A model generated the notes under the pieces. It was not told where the DNA came from. It did no database searches and was given only the letters and a program-made list of their open reading frames with translations. Positions 18,998 through 28,355 of a DNA stretch of 64,000 nt are shown here, piece after piece. How positions within the stretch are numbered: position 1 is the first letter of the stretch; each line of letters starts with the position of its first letter. Source of the stretch: Candidatus Fibrimonadaceae bacterium (lineage in GTDB: Bacteria; Fibrobacterota; Fibrobacteria; Fibrobacterales; Fibrobacteraceae); NCBI GenBank assembly GCA_031281345.1, contig JAITFN010000025.1:1-64000 (forward strand), in the 5' to 3' direction. A program made the translations under genes and the position numbers.

Positions 18998-19377
18998 TTA
19001 TAGATACCGATGTTTTAGTATGGTTTTATAGAGGTTATGAAACTGCTAAAAAAACTATACTGAATGTTATTCCTTTTAAAGTTTCTGCAATAACCTATCT
19101 TGAATTGTTGGAAGGAATACGAAATAAAGATGAACTTAGCAAATTAAAAAATGATTTTTCGGAATGGGGAATTGAGATATTGCAAATAAATGAAAGTATA
19201 TCTTTGAAAGCAATTGCTTTGGTTGAAAAATATAAACTCAGTCATAATTTGGAATTAGCTGATTCCTTAATTGCAGCAACAGTTTTGGATAATAATGAAA
19301 CATTATTAACTGGAAATATTAAACATTACAGTTATATTAAAAATTTGAATGTGAGTAAGTTTGAGAATTTGAGTTGA
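18994..19377 (+). CDS. PIN-domain ribonuclease toxin (VapC-like)
   Basis: 127 residues, TTG start inside TTGA shared with the antitoxin stop, with an AGG-type ribosome site just before. The acidic PIN residues are visible: D4 and D6 (IIDTDVLVW), E37 (YLELLEG), D90 (ELADSLIAAT). Family members cleave RNA, often tRNA. The reading frame is intact, so the pair looks functional. Confidence 0.88.
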   Translation: MIIDTDVLVWFYRGYETAKKTILNVIPFKVSAITYLELLEGIRNKDELSKLKNDFSEWGIEILQINESISLKAIALVEKYKLSHNLELADSLIAATVLDNNETLLTGNIKHYSYIKNLNVSKFENLS

Positions 19378-19408
19378 TATTTTGTCTGAACCCCGATTAC
19401 TCCGATTC

Positions 19409-19421
19409 ACAGGATTTTCAG
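19409..19421 (+). repeat. Inverted repeat flanking a lipoprotein gene, left arm
   Basis: ACAGGATTTTCAG; its exact reverse complement is at 20522-20534, on the other side of the 19459-20427 gene. Confidence 0.4.
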
Positions 19422-19458
19422 GATTGCTGAATTATATGGTTTTCTGAGTCACGAACTT

Positions 19459-20427
19459 TTATTCAATTCTAATGACCCACTTTACTTTTGTCACATTACT
19501 TATTGTACTACGTTCAATTATTGAGTAGTTTGTATGGTAATACGTTTTGTTCAAACCAACTTTGGCATCCATTTTTACGATAATGCTTCCAAGATCACAA
19601 GTTATTTTTCCTGCTTTTGTAAAATACCAATACTCAATATATTCTCGAATTTGTTCATCTCGATATTCAATATTCAACCTGCCTAAAAGTTCTCCATTGC
19701 TATTAAATAGTTTAAAACCTTCTACCACAGCTACTTTGATATCTGTTGGATAATCCGTACAATAACTTTGTTCGTCTTCATCTAAAAGATTCTTAAAATA
19801 TTCATCAGGGATTGTTGGTGGCAACTCCAATTTGACAATTCCATTAGTTACGTTTCCTGCATTTATTAAAATTTCGTTGCCGTCTTCGCTGTATTCAATT
19901 AATTTTATAACTCCGCTACCAGTATAGGCGTCACCAATATACCAACCACCATCGTATCTATTATAGATATAGATTTGCGAGTTCTCGTTGAAAGTTATGC
20001 CACTACCGTTTTGCGCAGAAGAAGAGGAGTTGTTAGCCACCGAAGAACTACTACCCTTCTCAGAGGAAGACGAACTATTATTCATGCTAGACGAGGATAT
20101 TCTCGTTATAGAACTAGACTGCCCCCCAACGCTTGGACTTGAACCATTGGGACAGCTATTGCTCAACTGACCAGTACAAGTGCTGGCAGTAAAAGGGCCA
20201 TCTAGACAGCCGTCTGCCGTAATGCAATACTTGTAGCTTTGTTCGCTACCGCTACTGCTGCTTAACATAGAGGATGAGGATTTTACAATTCTAGGTGCAC
20301 TACTGCTAGACGGCTTAGAAATGCTACCATCGTTCCCACCACCGTCATCACTAGAGCAGCCAAATGTGAATGTTAAGGCAAACAAAAAGCCTACCGCGAG
20401 TGTGAGTTTTGAATGGCTGTTTTTCAT
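19459..20427 (-). CDS. Ser-rich secreted lipoprotein
   Basis: 322 residues. Signal peptide with lipobox TFGC (about residue 24), then about 115 residues of Ser-rich low-complexity linker broken by a short Cys-containing stretch (YKYCITADGCLDG), then a C-terminal domain of about 180 residues I do not recognise (begins GSGITFNENSQIYIYNRYDG). The Ser linker links it to the 5.2-9.2 kb lipoproteins. A GGAG site lies 10 nt before the ATG. Function unknown; surface location likely. Confidence 0.75.
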   Translation of the reverse strand: MKNSHSKLTLAVGFLFALTFTFGCSSDDGGGNDGSISKPSSSSAPRIVKSSSSMLSSSSGSEQSYKYCITADGCLDGPFTASTCTGQLSNSCPNGSSPSVGGQSSSITRISSSSMNNSSSSSEKGSSSSVANNSSSSAQNGSGITFNENSQIYIYNRYDGGWYIGDAYTGSGVIKLIEYSEDGNEILINAGNVTNGIVKLELPPTIPDEYFKNLLDEDEQSYCTDYPTDIKVAVVEGFKLFNSNGELLGRLNIEYRDEQIREYIEYWYFTKAGKITCDLGSIIVKMDAKVGLNKTYYHTNYSIIERSTISNVTKVKWVIRIE

Positions 20428-20521
20428 AATGAATTTTCTCCAAAGTAGGTTAAATCTACGCGGTAATGTATAAAAATTATTGGAGAAAAACTTAAATTAG
20501 AGCCAATAAATGAGGTTCATT

Positions 20522-20534
20522 CTGAAAATCCTGT
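20522..20534 (-). repeat. Inverted repeat flanking a lipoprotein gene, right arm
   Basis: CTGAAAATCCTGT, exact inverse of 19409-19421. A small hairpin CAGCC-TTC-GGCTG follows at 20551-20563 in the 171-nt gap before the pseudogene. Confidence 0.4.
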
Positions 20535-20598
20535 AAATTCTGATTATGACCAGCCTTCGGCTGTTCGCCAGCGGGTAAGTAGCGAATAGGCGTCTGGT

Positions 20599-20904
20599 TC
20601 AGACAGAGGTATAAAAAAACTCGCATTTACTTTCAATATTCTCTCGGAATTTGCTCGGCAAGGAGTAAAAATCCTTAATATCCACCAAAATTGGAATGTT
20701 GCTGTCTTGTATTTTTTTAAACAGATTTGAAAAAACATCAACGGGAAGGCTTTGCGAATTTTTTCCGCAGATAGCCAAATTCAAAACACTACCGCTATGA
20801 GCATCGCCATTAACCCTGCTGCCATAAGCCAAAATATCCATTGGATAATCTACAGAAGAAAATATACTTGTCAAAGTTTGCTTGTCTTTTTCTCACAATA
20901 TCAT
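20599..20904 (-). pseudogene. Decayed MNT-type nucleotidyltransferase
   Basis: From an ATG at 20904 (AGGCAG upstream) the frame reads M-I-L-stop-E-K-D-K-Q-T-L and continues open to 20599. The body fits small nucleotidyltransferases of the MntA kind: ILAYGSRVNGDAHSGS, then SNIPILVDIKDF. The catalytic SDLDL is SVLNL here, so both Asp are gone through single-base changes (GAT to GTT and GAT to AAT); the third Asp (VDI) remains. Codon 4 TGA is one change from TCA. A TTG at 20874 could still yield a shortened product, but it would be inactive as an enzyme. No HEPN partner is nearby. Confidence 0.7.
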
Positions 20905-20914
20905 TTCGCTGCCT

Positions 20915-21103
20915 TTATTTACACAACTCCATTAACGCTGCATTAAGCGTGTCTTCAACGTCTTCTTTGAAACGGCCTATTCCGAGCTTGCAGGTATAGG
21001 TCAGTTCTTCGTTTTTGTAAATGCAAATCACTGGGATGCCAGCCTCTTCGCTAAAAGTCACTTTGAAGCCTTTTTCCAAAAGCCTTTCCAAAATTTTACG
21101 CAT
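20915..21103 (-). CDS. Small hypothetical protein, 62 residues
   Basis: Begins MRKILERLLEKGFKVTFSEE and ends LNAALMELCK; predicted alpha/beta, cytoplasmic, no family recognised. A GGAG site overlaps the end of the upstream lipoprotein gene, whose stop lies 1 nt before this ATG, so the two are translationally coupled. Confidence 0.6.
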   Translation of the reverse strand: MRKILERLLEKGFKVTFSEEAGIPVICIYKNEELTYTCKLGIGRFKEDVEDTLNAALMELCK

Positions 21104-21104
21104 T

Positions 21105-21884
21105 TTATTCTCCGGTTAAATTTTTCTCTGTATTCTTTAACTCTTTAAGAGTTATGCTCAGTTTTTTTAGCTTGCGGAATAATAAAATTATTGCAAGCAG
21201 CATAACAATGCAACCGACGGCTATTCCAATTAAGGATTCCCTACTAATTGTTTGTTGCGCTGGCAGGGAAAAGTCCGCTTTTAAAAGAATTCTTTTTGAA
21301 ATTGCATCACTCGCTTGGAATTTCCAGTGAATAACGCTTGGGGTGTTTGGGTTAATAGAAATTGCCTCTATAGGCTCGCTGTTTATGAGCGTTCCCCCTT
21401 GTGGCAAAATCAAAGTATATTCCCAAAAAGCAGAATCGTTTTTGACTATTTGCTCTATGGCAAAGGGAGAAAGGCTTTCTTCGGGAACAACCGAGCCATC
21501 TTCGCTTTCTGCGGTTGGATTTATTATGCGCTCAAAAGAATAGGCGTTTTTCAGCGTATCTATTTTTTTTAGTGAAATATAGCCAATTAAGTCTTTTTCA
21601 AATTTTTTATTTCCCTGCCAAGAGAGCAAGTTTTCAAAGGATAATTTGAAATTCAATGAATAAAGGGAGTCTCTTTGAGAAAACCAGGCGGAATCGAATT
21701 TAAGCCCAGGAATTGAATCGTAATTTGCTTTTACATTTTCTATAAAATTGGAATCTGGCTCGCAGGGATAAATGCTTGCGGAAAATTGTGCACTTCCGTC
21801 TTTGCTAATTTCAATAGAATCGTTATATTCGTCTATGCAGGCAAAAAAACATAGCGAAAAAAGGGCTAGAAGAACAAATTTCAT
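21105..21884 (-). CDS. Lipoprotein with C-terminal membrane helix
   Basis: 259 residues from the ATG at 21884; a longer frame exists but the lipobox (LCFFAC, Cys 16) and a TATATT element 6 nt upstream support this start. The extracytoplasmic domain is beta-rich (IEISKDGSAQFSASIYP). A hydrophobic helix (LIGIAVGCIVMLLAIILLF) close to the C-terminus is followed by a basic cytoplasmic tail. The general layout recalls LppM-like proteins, but I cannot assign it. Confidence 0.7.
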   Translation of the reverse strand: MKFVLLALFSLCFFACIDEYNDSIEISKDGSAQFSASIYPCEPDSNFIENVKANYDSIPGLKFDSAWFSQRDSLYSLNFKLSFENLLSWQGNKKFEKDLIGYISLKKIDTLKNAYSFERIINPTAESEDGSVVPEESLSPFAIEQIVKNDSAFWEYTLILPQGGTLINSEPIEAISINPNTPSVIHWKFQASDAISKRILLKADFSLPAQQTISRESLIGIAVGCIVMLLAIILLFRKLKKLSITLKELKNTEKNLTGE

Positions 21885-21890
21885 AGCTAT

Positions 21891-21896
21891 AATATA
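21891..21896 (-). promoter_or_regulatory. Putative -10 element, lipoprotein at 21884
   Basis: TTC-TATATT on the minus strand, ending 6 nt before the ATG. Confidence 0.55.
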
Positions 21897-22004
21897 GAAT
21901 TTTTTGGCATAAGTCGTTTTTTTCACTATTATATTAAAATTTTGTTACTATTCTGTTAAATAATAGTTATATTTATATATCTATCCTGTTTTATGGAGTT
22001 TGGC

Positions 22005-24332
22005 ATGAAAACGATAAGTTTAAGATTTAAATTCACTCTAATAATGGTAGCTTTAAGTTTGCTTTCCGCTGGTACGGTAGGTCTCGTAATATTGTTTGAG
22101 GCAAGGGAAAGCATTGGCAATGTATCAATGCTATATGCTAAAGGCGATTCCGAGGCCGCTGCTTCAGCGGTAAAAGCGTTTTTAGAGCCTTATTGGTTCA
22201 CTGTAGAAGCCGTAGAGCATGTAATGGAACGCTATGAAGATTTATCGTCTGACGAGCGGCGGCGTTTTTTAAATTCCGAGCTTGAATCTATGGTGAAGGA
22301 TAACCCAGGTATTTTGGCTGCCTATTGCAGTTGGGATCCCAATGTTCTAGAAGGAGATGATTCGCAATATATTGGTACTCCCGGATCCTCGCGTAAAGAC
22401 GGGCGTTTTGTTCCTTATTGGTTTAAAACGCCAACTGGCATAAAAGTAGAAACGCTAGACAAACCAGGAGATGACGAATACTACATATCTATCAAAAATT
22501 TTGGACGCACCAAACTCTTTGAACCATATTTCTATATGATGGATGGAAAAAACGTTTTGATGACCTCTATAGTCGCACCAATACGTTCAAAAAAAGGTGC
22601 TATCATAGGCGTTGTAGGTGTTGATATTGGTCTTGAAGAAATTCAGAGAATATCCCAAACCCATCAACCTCTAGGGGAGGCTTTCACCGCAGTGTTTAGC
22701 AACGATGGAATTATAGCAGCTCATTTTGACCCCAGCCGCATAGGGAAAAAAGTAATAGAAACAGAAATAGATATGATGGGACCTTATCTAGAGGATTATA
22801 TGAAATCTCTCAAAGACGGGAAGCCCTATTCCTTTGTCAGATATATTCCTGCCGTAAACTCAGACATGACATTATTTTTCTCTCCGATTAAAGTTGGATC
22901 GTCCACTACCCCTTGGAGTTTTGCGGTAGCAATTACAACTAGGACTGTCATGGCACCGGTTTACAAAATGATAGAAATTGCTATTTACATAGGTGCTGCT
23001 ATGCTTGTGGCGGTAATAATAGTGGCGGCATTTATGGCTAGGTCAATCAGCAGACCTATTGTGAGGGTAACCAATACCCTCAAGAATATTTCCGAAGGAG
23101 AAGGCGATTTAACCAAAAGAATAGAAACTAAAACTGGAGGCGAAATAGGCACTTTGGTACGATATTTCAATAAATTGATGGACACTATTCAGCACCCAAT
23201 TAAAGAAACTCAAGTAACGGTAAGCAATTTGGCAGCAGCAGCAGATAAACTCTCCTCTGTTTCAGACAGGCTTTCGGATATTTCCAAAGAAACTGTTAAT
23301 CACGTCAGTAGTGCCGCAACTACCGCCGAACAAATGGCAGAGAATATAAGAGCAATGGCAAGTGGAGCAGAACAGGCAAGCGTTAACGCAAGTGAAGTAG
23401 CCAGCACCACGGAGCAAATGGCAGTGAATATCAACGCAATGGCAGGCGGAGCTAAACAAGCGAGCCTCAATGCAAGTGAAGTAGCCGGCGCAGCAGAGCA
23501 AATGTCTGTAAATATGAATACAATAGCCTCTGCAATTGAAGAAATGAGCGCAAGCATAAATCAAATATCCAACTATGCAGGCGAGGCACGAGATATTGCA
23601 GAAGATGCAACCGTAAAATCCGATGGAGCAACAAATGCGATGAATAAACTTGGTCTAGCCGCCAAGGAAATTGGGTTGGTCACCAATGTTATCAAAAAAA
23701 TAGCAAACAAAACCAATCTTTTGGCACTGAACGCCACCATTCAAGCAGCTGGCGCTGGCGAAGCTGGCAAGGGTTTTGCCGTAGTAGCGAGCGAAATAAA
23801 AGAACTAGCAAATCAAAGTGCCCAAAGCGCAGACGATATTGCTAACCGCATAGAGGGCGTTCAAAACGAAACCATTGCAGCAGTGGAAGTTATACGCGAG
23901 GTGAGCAACACTATTGTTAAAATAAACCAAAGCGTTGATGCAATAGCAGGTCACGTTGAGCAGCAAACCAAGGCAAGCAACGAAATAGCAAACAATGTGT
24001 CGCAAGCAAACATTGGTGCAAAGCGAGTGGCTTCTGCCATAGGCGAGGTAGCCAGAGGCACCAACGAAATAGCGAGCAATGTAACTCAGGCAAGCACTGG
24101 TGCAAAGAGAGTGGCTTCTGCCATAAGCGAAATAGCCAAAGGCAGCCGCGATATTGCCGCAAATGCAGGCGAAGCGGTAAGGGGAACCGACAACATTAAA
24201 GAAAATATGATAGTTGCACGCAAGGTAGCAGAGGAATCCAACCAAGATGCCTCGCAAGTAAACTCCTCGGCAAGCGATTTGGCAGAAACAGCAAATAGTT
24301 TGAGAGGGGTTGTAGATAAGTTCAAGGCTTAA
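22005..24332 (+). CDS. Methyl-accepting chemotaxis protein
   Basis: Transmembrane chemoreceptor, about 775 residues. TM1 (about 8-30), a large periplasmic Cache-type sensor region with YWFKTPTGIKVE and VVGVDIGLEEI, TM2 (about 320-343), HAMP (RPIVRVTNTLKNISEGEGDL), then a long coiled-coil signalling domain with the conserved tip KTNLLALNATIQAAGAGEAG. The cytoplasmic part contains imperfect repeats, for example NASEVA before the tip and GAKRVASAI after it, suggesting expansion by duplication. I chose the ATG at 22005 (GGAG 6 nt upstream) over 21993. No CheW-binding genes are adjacent; flagellar genes at the window start suggest the output. Confidence 0.93.
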   Translation: MKTISLRFKFTLIMVALSLLSAGTVGLVILFEARESIGNVSMLYAKGDSEAAASAVKAFLEPYWFTVEAVEHVMERYEDLSSDERRRFLNSELESMVKDNPGILAAYCSWDPNVLEGDDSQYIGTPGSSRKDGRFVPYWFKTPTGIKVETLDKPGDDEYYISIKNFGRTKLFEPYFYMMDGKNVLMTSIVAPIRSKKGAIIGVVGVDIGLEEIQRISQTHQPLGEAFTAVFSNDGIIAAHFDPSRIGKKVIETEIDMMGPYLEDYMKSLKDGKPYSFVRYIPAVNSDMTLFFSPIKVGSSTTPWSFAVAITTRTVMAPVYKMIEIAIYIGAAMLVAVIIVAAFMARSISRPIVRVTNTLKNISEGEGDLTKRIETKTGGEIGTLVRYFNKLMDTIQHPIKETQVTVSNLAAAADKLSSVSDRLSDISKETVNHVSSAATTAEQMAENIRAMASGAEQASVNASEVASTTEQMAVNINAMAGGAKQASLNASEVAGAAEQMSVNMNTIASAIEEMSASINQISNYAGEARDIAEDATVKSDGATNAMNKLGLAAKEIGLVTNVIKKIANKTNLLALNATIQAAGAGEAGKGFAVVASEIKELANQSAQSADDIANRIEGVQNETIAAVEVIREVSNTIVKINQSVDAIAGHVEQQTKASNEIANNVSQANIGAKRVASAIGEVARGTNEIASNVTQASTGAKRVASAISEIAKGSRDIAANAGEAVRGTDNIKENMIVARKVAEESNQDASQVNSSASDLAETANSLRGVVDKFKA

Positions 24333-26547
24333 TGTCTGTGCAGCATCTAAACCCTACTGTTGGGTCTAAAAAGAATTTTGAGGCATTTATGCTCTCTTTT
24401 CCTAAAATCAGAGCTTGCCGTTTTTCTATTGGCCCTTCGTACTTCAAACCCTGCCAAATAACATCCAAATATTTATCGCCGCCTCTTTTGTTATAGTCTT
24501 CCTGATCAACATAGTCGGTGCCAAGGGAATTTCCGGCGGAATCGGCAAGCGAATAAATCAAAATGGTCCCTTCAAATTTGCTTGGAGGCAAAATATCGTG
24601 AAGCGTACGTAAGGTATCTCTGCTGAGCAAAGTATCTATGCGGGAACCGCTCCTGTACAGGTAAACTGTGTCGGTGGTGTATTTTGGTCTTATGCGGGTT
24701 GGGGTAAATCTATTTTTGCATTGGGCAAGCTCCACCCTTGAAGCTCCCTCAAAAATTACATAACTACTCCCTTTTAGCAAGGGAACCTCGCCAGAATCTC
24801 CTTTGCTTGTAACCCATTCTTGCAACTGCCCGGGCAAATCTCTAACTCCATTTCTGCTTGCGCAAATCCTGTTGCGTTTTGCAATGCTGTTTGCAGAAAC
24901 AGAATCCCCAGTGCCAACTCCGCAATATCCATACAAAAATCTATCCGGACTAAAATTTCTCTCCTCTATAACCCCATATCTAGAGCCGCCAGCTGTGCAG
25001 GCGGCGTTCCATTCCAGCTCGGTACATAATCTAAAACTCAAAGATTCGCATTCTTTTTTTGCTTTTTCGTATAGAACATTTTTTTCAAACTTATCCCTAG
25101 AAATATGCTGCAATTTTTCCATGCAAAAAACAGAAGATGAATCCATTTTAACCGGAACAAAATTTTGCGGACATTTGTATTTCCAAAGTTCGCCTTTTGA
25201 AACAACAATGGTTTCTATCCAAGCTTTTGAATAATATCCTGAATTATCAACTGCCCTTATTCGCAAGGTAATTGTGTCTCCTGGCAAAACCCAGCGCAGG
25301 GTGTCGCTTATAAACCCACCACTTGCTGTATCCAATTTCATAGAATTATTTTCCAATCTATATCGAGCTTTATAGTAGTCTTCCAACACAACAAAATCTC
25401 TAACAATGCTCTCCCAGTTTTCACCATTTTTTTGTTCAATCAAATATTTTCTCACTTCTTTGTACTTTTGATAACCCTGTGGAATGCGGAGGGTGGAATC
25501 CAGTTGTATTGGGGTTGGGCTTTCAAGAGGGTCAACGCTGCGAGGCCAAAATAAAACAAGTCTATTTGAATCAAGCCGTGGCAATCCGTCTCCCGAATCT
25601 TTATAAAACCAAAATTTATTCGCTATGAGCGGGGGAATTGTATCGGTTGTTGACACAATTCTGTTTTCGGGCTTGGACTGATTTCCGGCACTATCATAAG
25701 CTACTATTATCACTTTATAGTGCTGCTCTGGTTTTAGGTCAGAAATTTCCATTTTCCAACTGTTTGCCTGAATATCATCACTTGCAAAGCCTTTTCCGTC
25801 TAAGAGTACAAACCTTAAAAAATTCTGACTTTGGTTGTTGTCTATCTCCAACACAACTCCACGCCCTTCTTTTTTGAATTTGTAAGAACGTTTTATATCT
25901 GAAGAATTTACGAGTTGTTCAGAAAGGCTTGCTCTTAATGTTGCATTCCTTATGTTTTCGTTTTTATCAATTGCTTCTATGCTGATATCGTAGCCAGCTA
26001 TGGGTCCGCTTATCTCTTCTGGAGAATAAAATTCCTTCTGGTCAGTGGGGCGAGTCCAATTTATCCATATAGATTTTGATGCCGCGGAATCGCTAAAATT
26101 CACTATAGACGGAGGAACATCATCGCCAAAATGAACGTATGTATGCTGAACGGCACCCTTTTCGTTGCCTGCATATTTTGCCCAAATTGCAATATGCAAA
26201 CTGTCCCTATTCAAAAATTTTCCAACCAAGCTGGTTAAATCCAAAGAATCGCCTTCCCCTTTGCCATTATAGGCAACGCTTGCAGAAGCCTCGCTTATTT
26301 GCGCTTGCGATACGCTATAAACAGAATCGTTCACCACTGTGGTATCTAGCCATATATAATAATTTTGCAAATCTTTTTTTTCAATGGGATGCAGCCATCG
26401 CAGTATATAACAATCTTTGCACGCTTTCGTTTTGGTAGCGGATACAGCTGAAACTGTTCTCTCAAAAGGATATGTAGGATTGGTGTTGTCGTTTGAACAA
26501 GCAGATAATAAAAGAAATATGAAAATAGTGAGTAACTTTGAACGCAC
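24322..26547 (-). CDS. Large lipoprotein with FN3-like repeats and SUMF1-like domain
   Basis: 741 residues, GTG start. Lipobox LLLSAC (Cys 17). Two or three Ig/FN3-like domains follow (PPSIVNFSDSAASKSIWINW; YKVIIVAYDSAGNQSKPENR; LRIRAVDNSGYYSKAW). A Cys-rich domain from about residue 470 (FVPVKMDSSSVFCMEKLQ; LCTELEWNAACTAGG; GQLQEWV) is like the SUMF1/formylglycine family, where LCTEAEWEYAC is usual. It ends FRCCTDIKP. Likely an outer-surface protein. The 3' end overlaps the chemoreceptor's 3' end by 11 nt. Confidence 0.75.
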   Translation of the reverse strand: MRSKLLTIFIFLLLSACSNDNTNPTYPFERTVSAVSATKTKACKDCYILRWLHPIEKKDLQNYYIWLDTTVVNDSVYSVSQAQISEASASVAYNGKGEGDSLDLTSLVGKFLNRDSLHIAIWAKYAGNEKGAVQHTYVHFGDDVPPSIVNFSDSAASKSIWINWTRPTDQKEFYSPEEISGPIAGYDISIEAIDKNENIRNATLRASLSEQLVNSSDIKRSYKFKKEGRGVVLEIDNNQSQNFLRFVLLDGKGFASDDIQANSWKMEISDLKPEQHYKVIIVAYDSAGNQSKPENRIVSTTDTIPPLIANKFWFYKDSGDGLPRLDSNRLVLFWPRSVDPLESPTPIQLDSTLRIPQGYQKYKEVRKYLIEQKNGENWESIVRDFVVLEDYYKARYRLENNSMKLDTASGGFISDTLRWVLPGDTITLRIRAVDNSGYYSKAWIETIVVSKGELWKYKCPQNFVPVKMDSSSVFCMEKLQHISRDKFEKNVLYEKAKKECESLSFRLCTELEWNAACTAGGSRYGVIEERNFSPDRFLYGYCGVGTGDSVSANSIAKRNRICASRNGVRDLPGQLQEWVTSKGDSGEVPLLKGSSYVIFEGASRVELAQCKNRFTPTRIRPKYTTDTVYLYRSGSRIDTLLSRDTLRTLHDILPPSKFEGTILIYSLADSAGNSLGTDYVDQEDYNKRGGDKYLDVIWQGLKYEGPIEKRQALILGKESINASKFFLDPTVGFRCCTDIKP

Positions 26548-26553
26548 GTTTGC

Positions 26554-26559
26554 AAATTA
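26554..26559 (-). promoter_or_regulatory. Putative -10 element, lipoprotein at 26547
   Basis: TTTTTAC-TAATTT on the minus strand, 6 nt before the GTG start. Confidence 0.4.
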
Positions 26560-26571
26560 GTAAAAATTTAT

Positions 26572-28317
26572 CTAAAACTTTTTCCTTATATCATCTAAGG
26601 GCATTTTCATAAAAACAGCCTCGCCCCTAGGCGTTTCATAAGGATTTTGCAAAAACAGCAAATCAGAGACTATAGACTTCATCTCTTGCACCGAAAGCTC
26701 TGCCCCACTTGGAATTGCAGAACTGTTCGCAAAAGAGAGAGCATTTTTTTTGAACATATCGCTCTCTTTGCTATCATAGGTATTTTGCAAAAAAACAATT
26801 ACTGCCGGAGCTGCCGCACTTATTTTCAAATGAGCAGGAATGCTCCGCAAACGCCAAGTACTTGTACCAAAGGGTTCTATGTTAAAGCCTAATTTTTTCA
26901 GTTCGTTTTTTTGAGCTTCCAGTATAGGCAGCAAGTAAGATGAAATTTCAACATTTTCTGGAAATAAAAGTTCCTGACTATCCAAGCTCTCGTTATTTTG
27001 AAAAGCGGCGAGTGCGCGCTCGTAAAGTATCAGCTTGTGCGCCCTGTGCTGGTCTATTATCAGCATGCTATTGCCGTGTTCGCAAATGATGTAAGATTTT
27101 CCTATTTGCAAGCAATCGGGAGAATTGCTAGGAGCCTTGTCTACAAGGTCTGGCTCCCTAGAACTCGTGGCTACTGGAATTATGCGAGAGTCGGGGAAAA
27201 GTTCTTTTGCAATCTGTTTTTCATCAACCACTAATTGAGGTTCACTTGCCGGAACTGTATTAACTGTATCTGCCACATAAGCCGGAGCGTGTTCTCTGAG
27301 GGTATTTGTTATTGAAATGGATGGGTAAGAAATGGCGTTTTGCAAAGCGTTGTGCACCGCGTGGTTAACAGCCAAAAAAACCGCATTGTCTCTTGAAAAG
27401 CGAACTTCCCTCTTTGCTGGGTGAACATTCACATCAAAAGTCTCTTGCGGCATTTCCAAAAAAATAACGGCTATGGGTGAAAAATCGCCATAAGGAGAGT
27501 ATGCTTGGTTAATGGCTTTGGATATCAAGGCATTGTAAATTGGGCGTTTTTGCAAGTAAATATAAGGAACATTTCTTTTGTTGCTCTGCAAATCTTCTGG
27601 AGCATTAACAAAGCCTCTAACCTTGATACCCTGCTCTTCCCAATCAATTTCTAGCAAAGAACGGGCAACAGAGGCTCCTAAGCAATCCGAGAGCCTAGAC
27701 CTCAAACTTCCCGCAGCCGTGCTGAACAGCAGGCGATTATCTGCCCTATATTCAAAATGCACATTTTCGTTTGCAATGGCAAGCCTTGTTATGCAGTCTA
27801 AAATTCTTGAATTTTCAACCGAATCGTTTTTTAAAAATTCCGCACGCACCGGAGCGTTGAAAAATAAATCTTTAACGGTAATTGTTGTGCCAAAAGGCAG
27901 GGCTACTTCTTCTTTTGATTTTAAAACGCTGCCTTCAAACTCCGCACGAATGCCATTAGACCCCTCACCCTTAGCCATGCTCTCTATAGTCAATTTAGAT
28001 ATAGAGGCTATTGAGCTTAGAGCCTCACCCCTAAACCCGTTTGTGCATAATTTGAGCAAATCATCCACGTCTCTGAGCTTTGATGTGGCGTGGCGTATAA
28101 CGCTTTTATCTATATCTTCTGGCTCTATTCCAGAACCATTATCAGAAATTTGGATTAAATCCTTGCCCCCTTTTTTCACAGAGATTTTTATTTTGGTTGC
28201 TCTGGCATCCAAGCTGTTTTCCACCAATTCCTTTACCGCAGAGGCCGGCCTTTCAATAACTTCGCCCGCAGCTATTTGATTTATAACTGAGTCTGGCAAA
28301 AGTTGTATTTGAGGCAT
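26572..28317 (-). CDS. mutL: DNA mismatch repair protein MutL
   Basis: 581 residues. The GHKL ATPase has VIERPASAVKELVENSLDA, DNGSGI and TNGFRGEALSSIAS; the transducer domain includes NVHPAKREVRFSR. The C-terminal dimerisation domain carries DQHRAHKLILYE where endonuclease-active MutL has DQHA-x2-E-x4-E; the last Glu is kept but Ala and the first Glu are not, so nicking activity is doubtful. A TACCTT element lies 7 nt before the ATG. mutS is not in the window. Confidence 0.95.
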   Translation of the reverse strand: MPQIQLLPDSVINQIAAGEVIERPASAVKELVENSLDARATKIKISVKKGGKDLIQISDNGSGIEPEDIDKSVIRHATSKLRDVDDLLKLCTNGFRGEALSSIASISKLTIESMAKGEGSNGIRAEFEGSVLKSKEEVALPFGTTITVKDLFFNAPVRAEFLKNDSVENSRILDCITRLAIANENVHFEYRADNRLLFSTAAGSLRSRLSDCLGASVARSLLEIDWEEQGIKVRGFVNAPEDLQSNKRNVPYIYLQKRPIYNALISKAINQAYSPYGDFSPIAVIFLEMPQETFDVNVHPAKREVRFSRDNAVFLAVNHAVHNALQNAISYPSISITNTLREHAPAYVADTVNTVPASEPQLVVDEKQIAKELFPDSRIIPVATSSREPDLVDKAPSNSPDCLQIGKSYIICEHGNSMLIIDQHRAHKLILYERALAAFQNNESLDSQELLFPENVEISSYLLPILEAQKNELKKLGFNIEPFGTSTWRLRSIPAHLKISAAAPAVIVFLQNTYDSKESDMFKKNALSFANSSAIPSGAELSVQEMKSIVSDLLFLQNPYETPRGEAVFMKMPLDDIRKKF

Positions 28318-28324
28318 AGCGAAA

Positions 28325-28330
28325 AAGGTA
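28325..28330 (-). promoter_or_regulatory. Putative -10 element of mutL
   Basis: TTC-TACCTT on the minus strand, 7 nt before the ATG. It lies 11 nt from the divergent element of the 28356 gene. Confidence 0.5.
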
Positions 28331-28341
28331 GAATTTTTTAC

Positions 28342-28347
28342 TATATT
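28342..28347 (+). promoter_or_regulatory. Putative -10 element, lipoprotein at 28356
   Basis: TTTTTTAC-TATATT ends 8 nt before the ATG. Confidence 0.55.
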
Positions 28348-28355
28348 TTCAAAAA

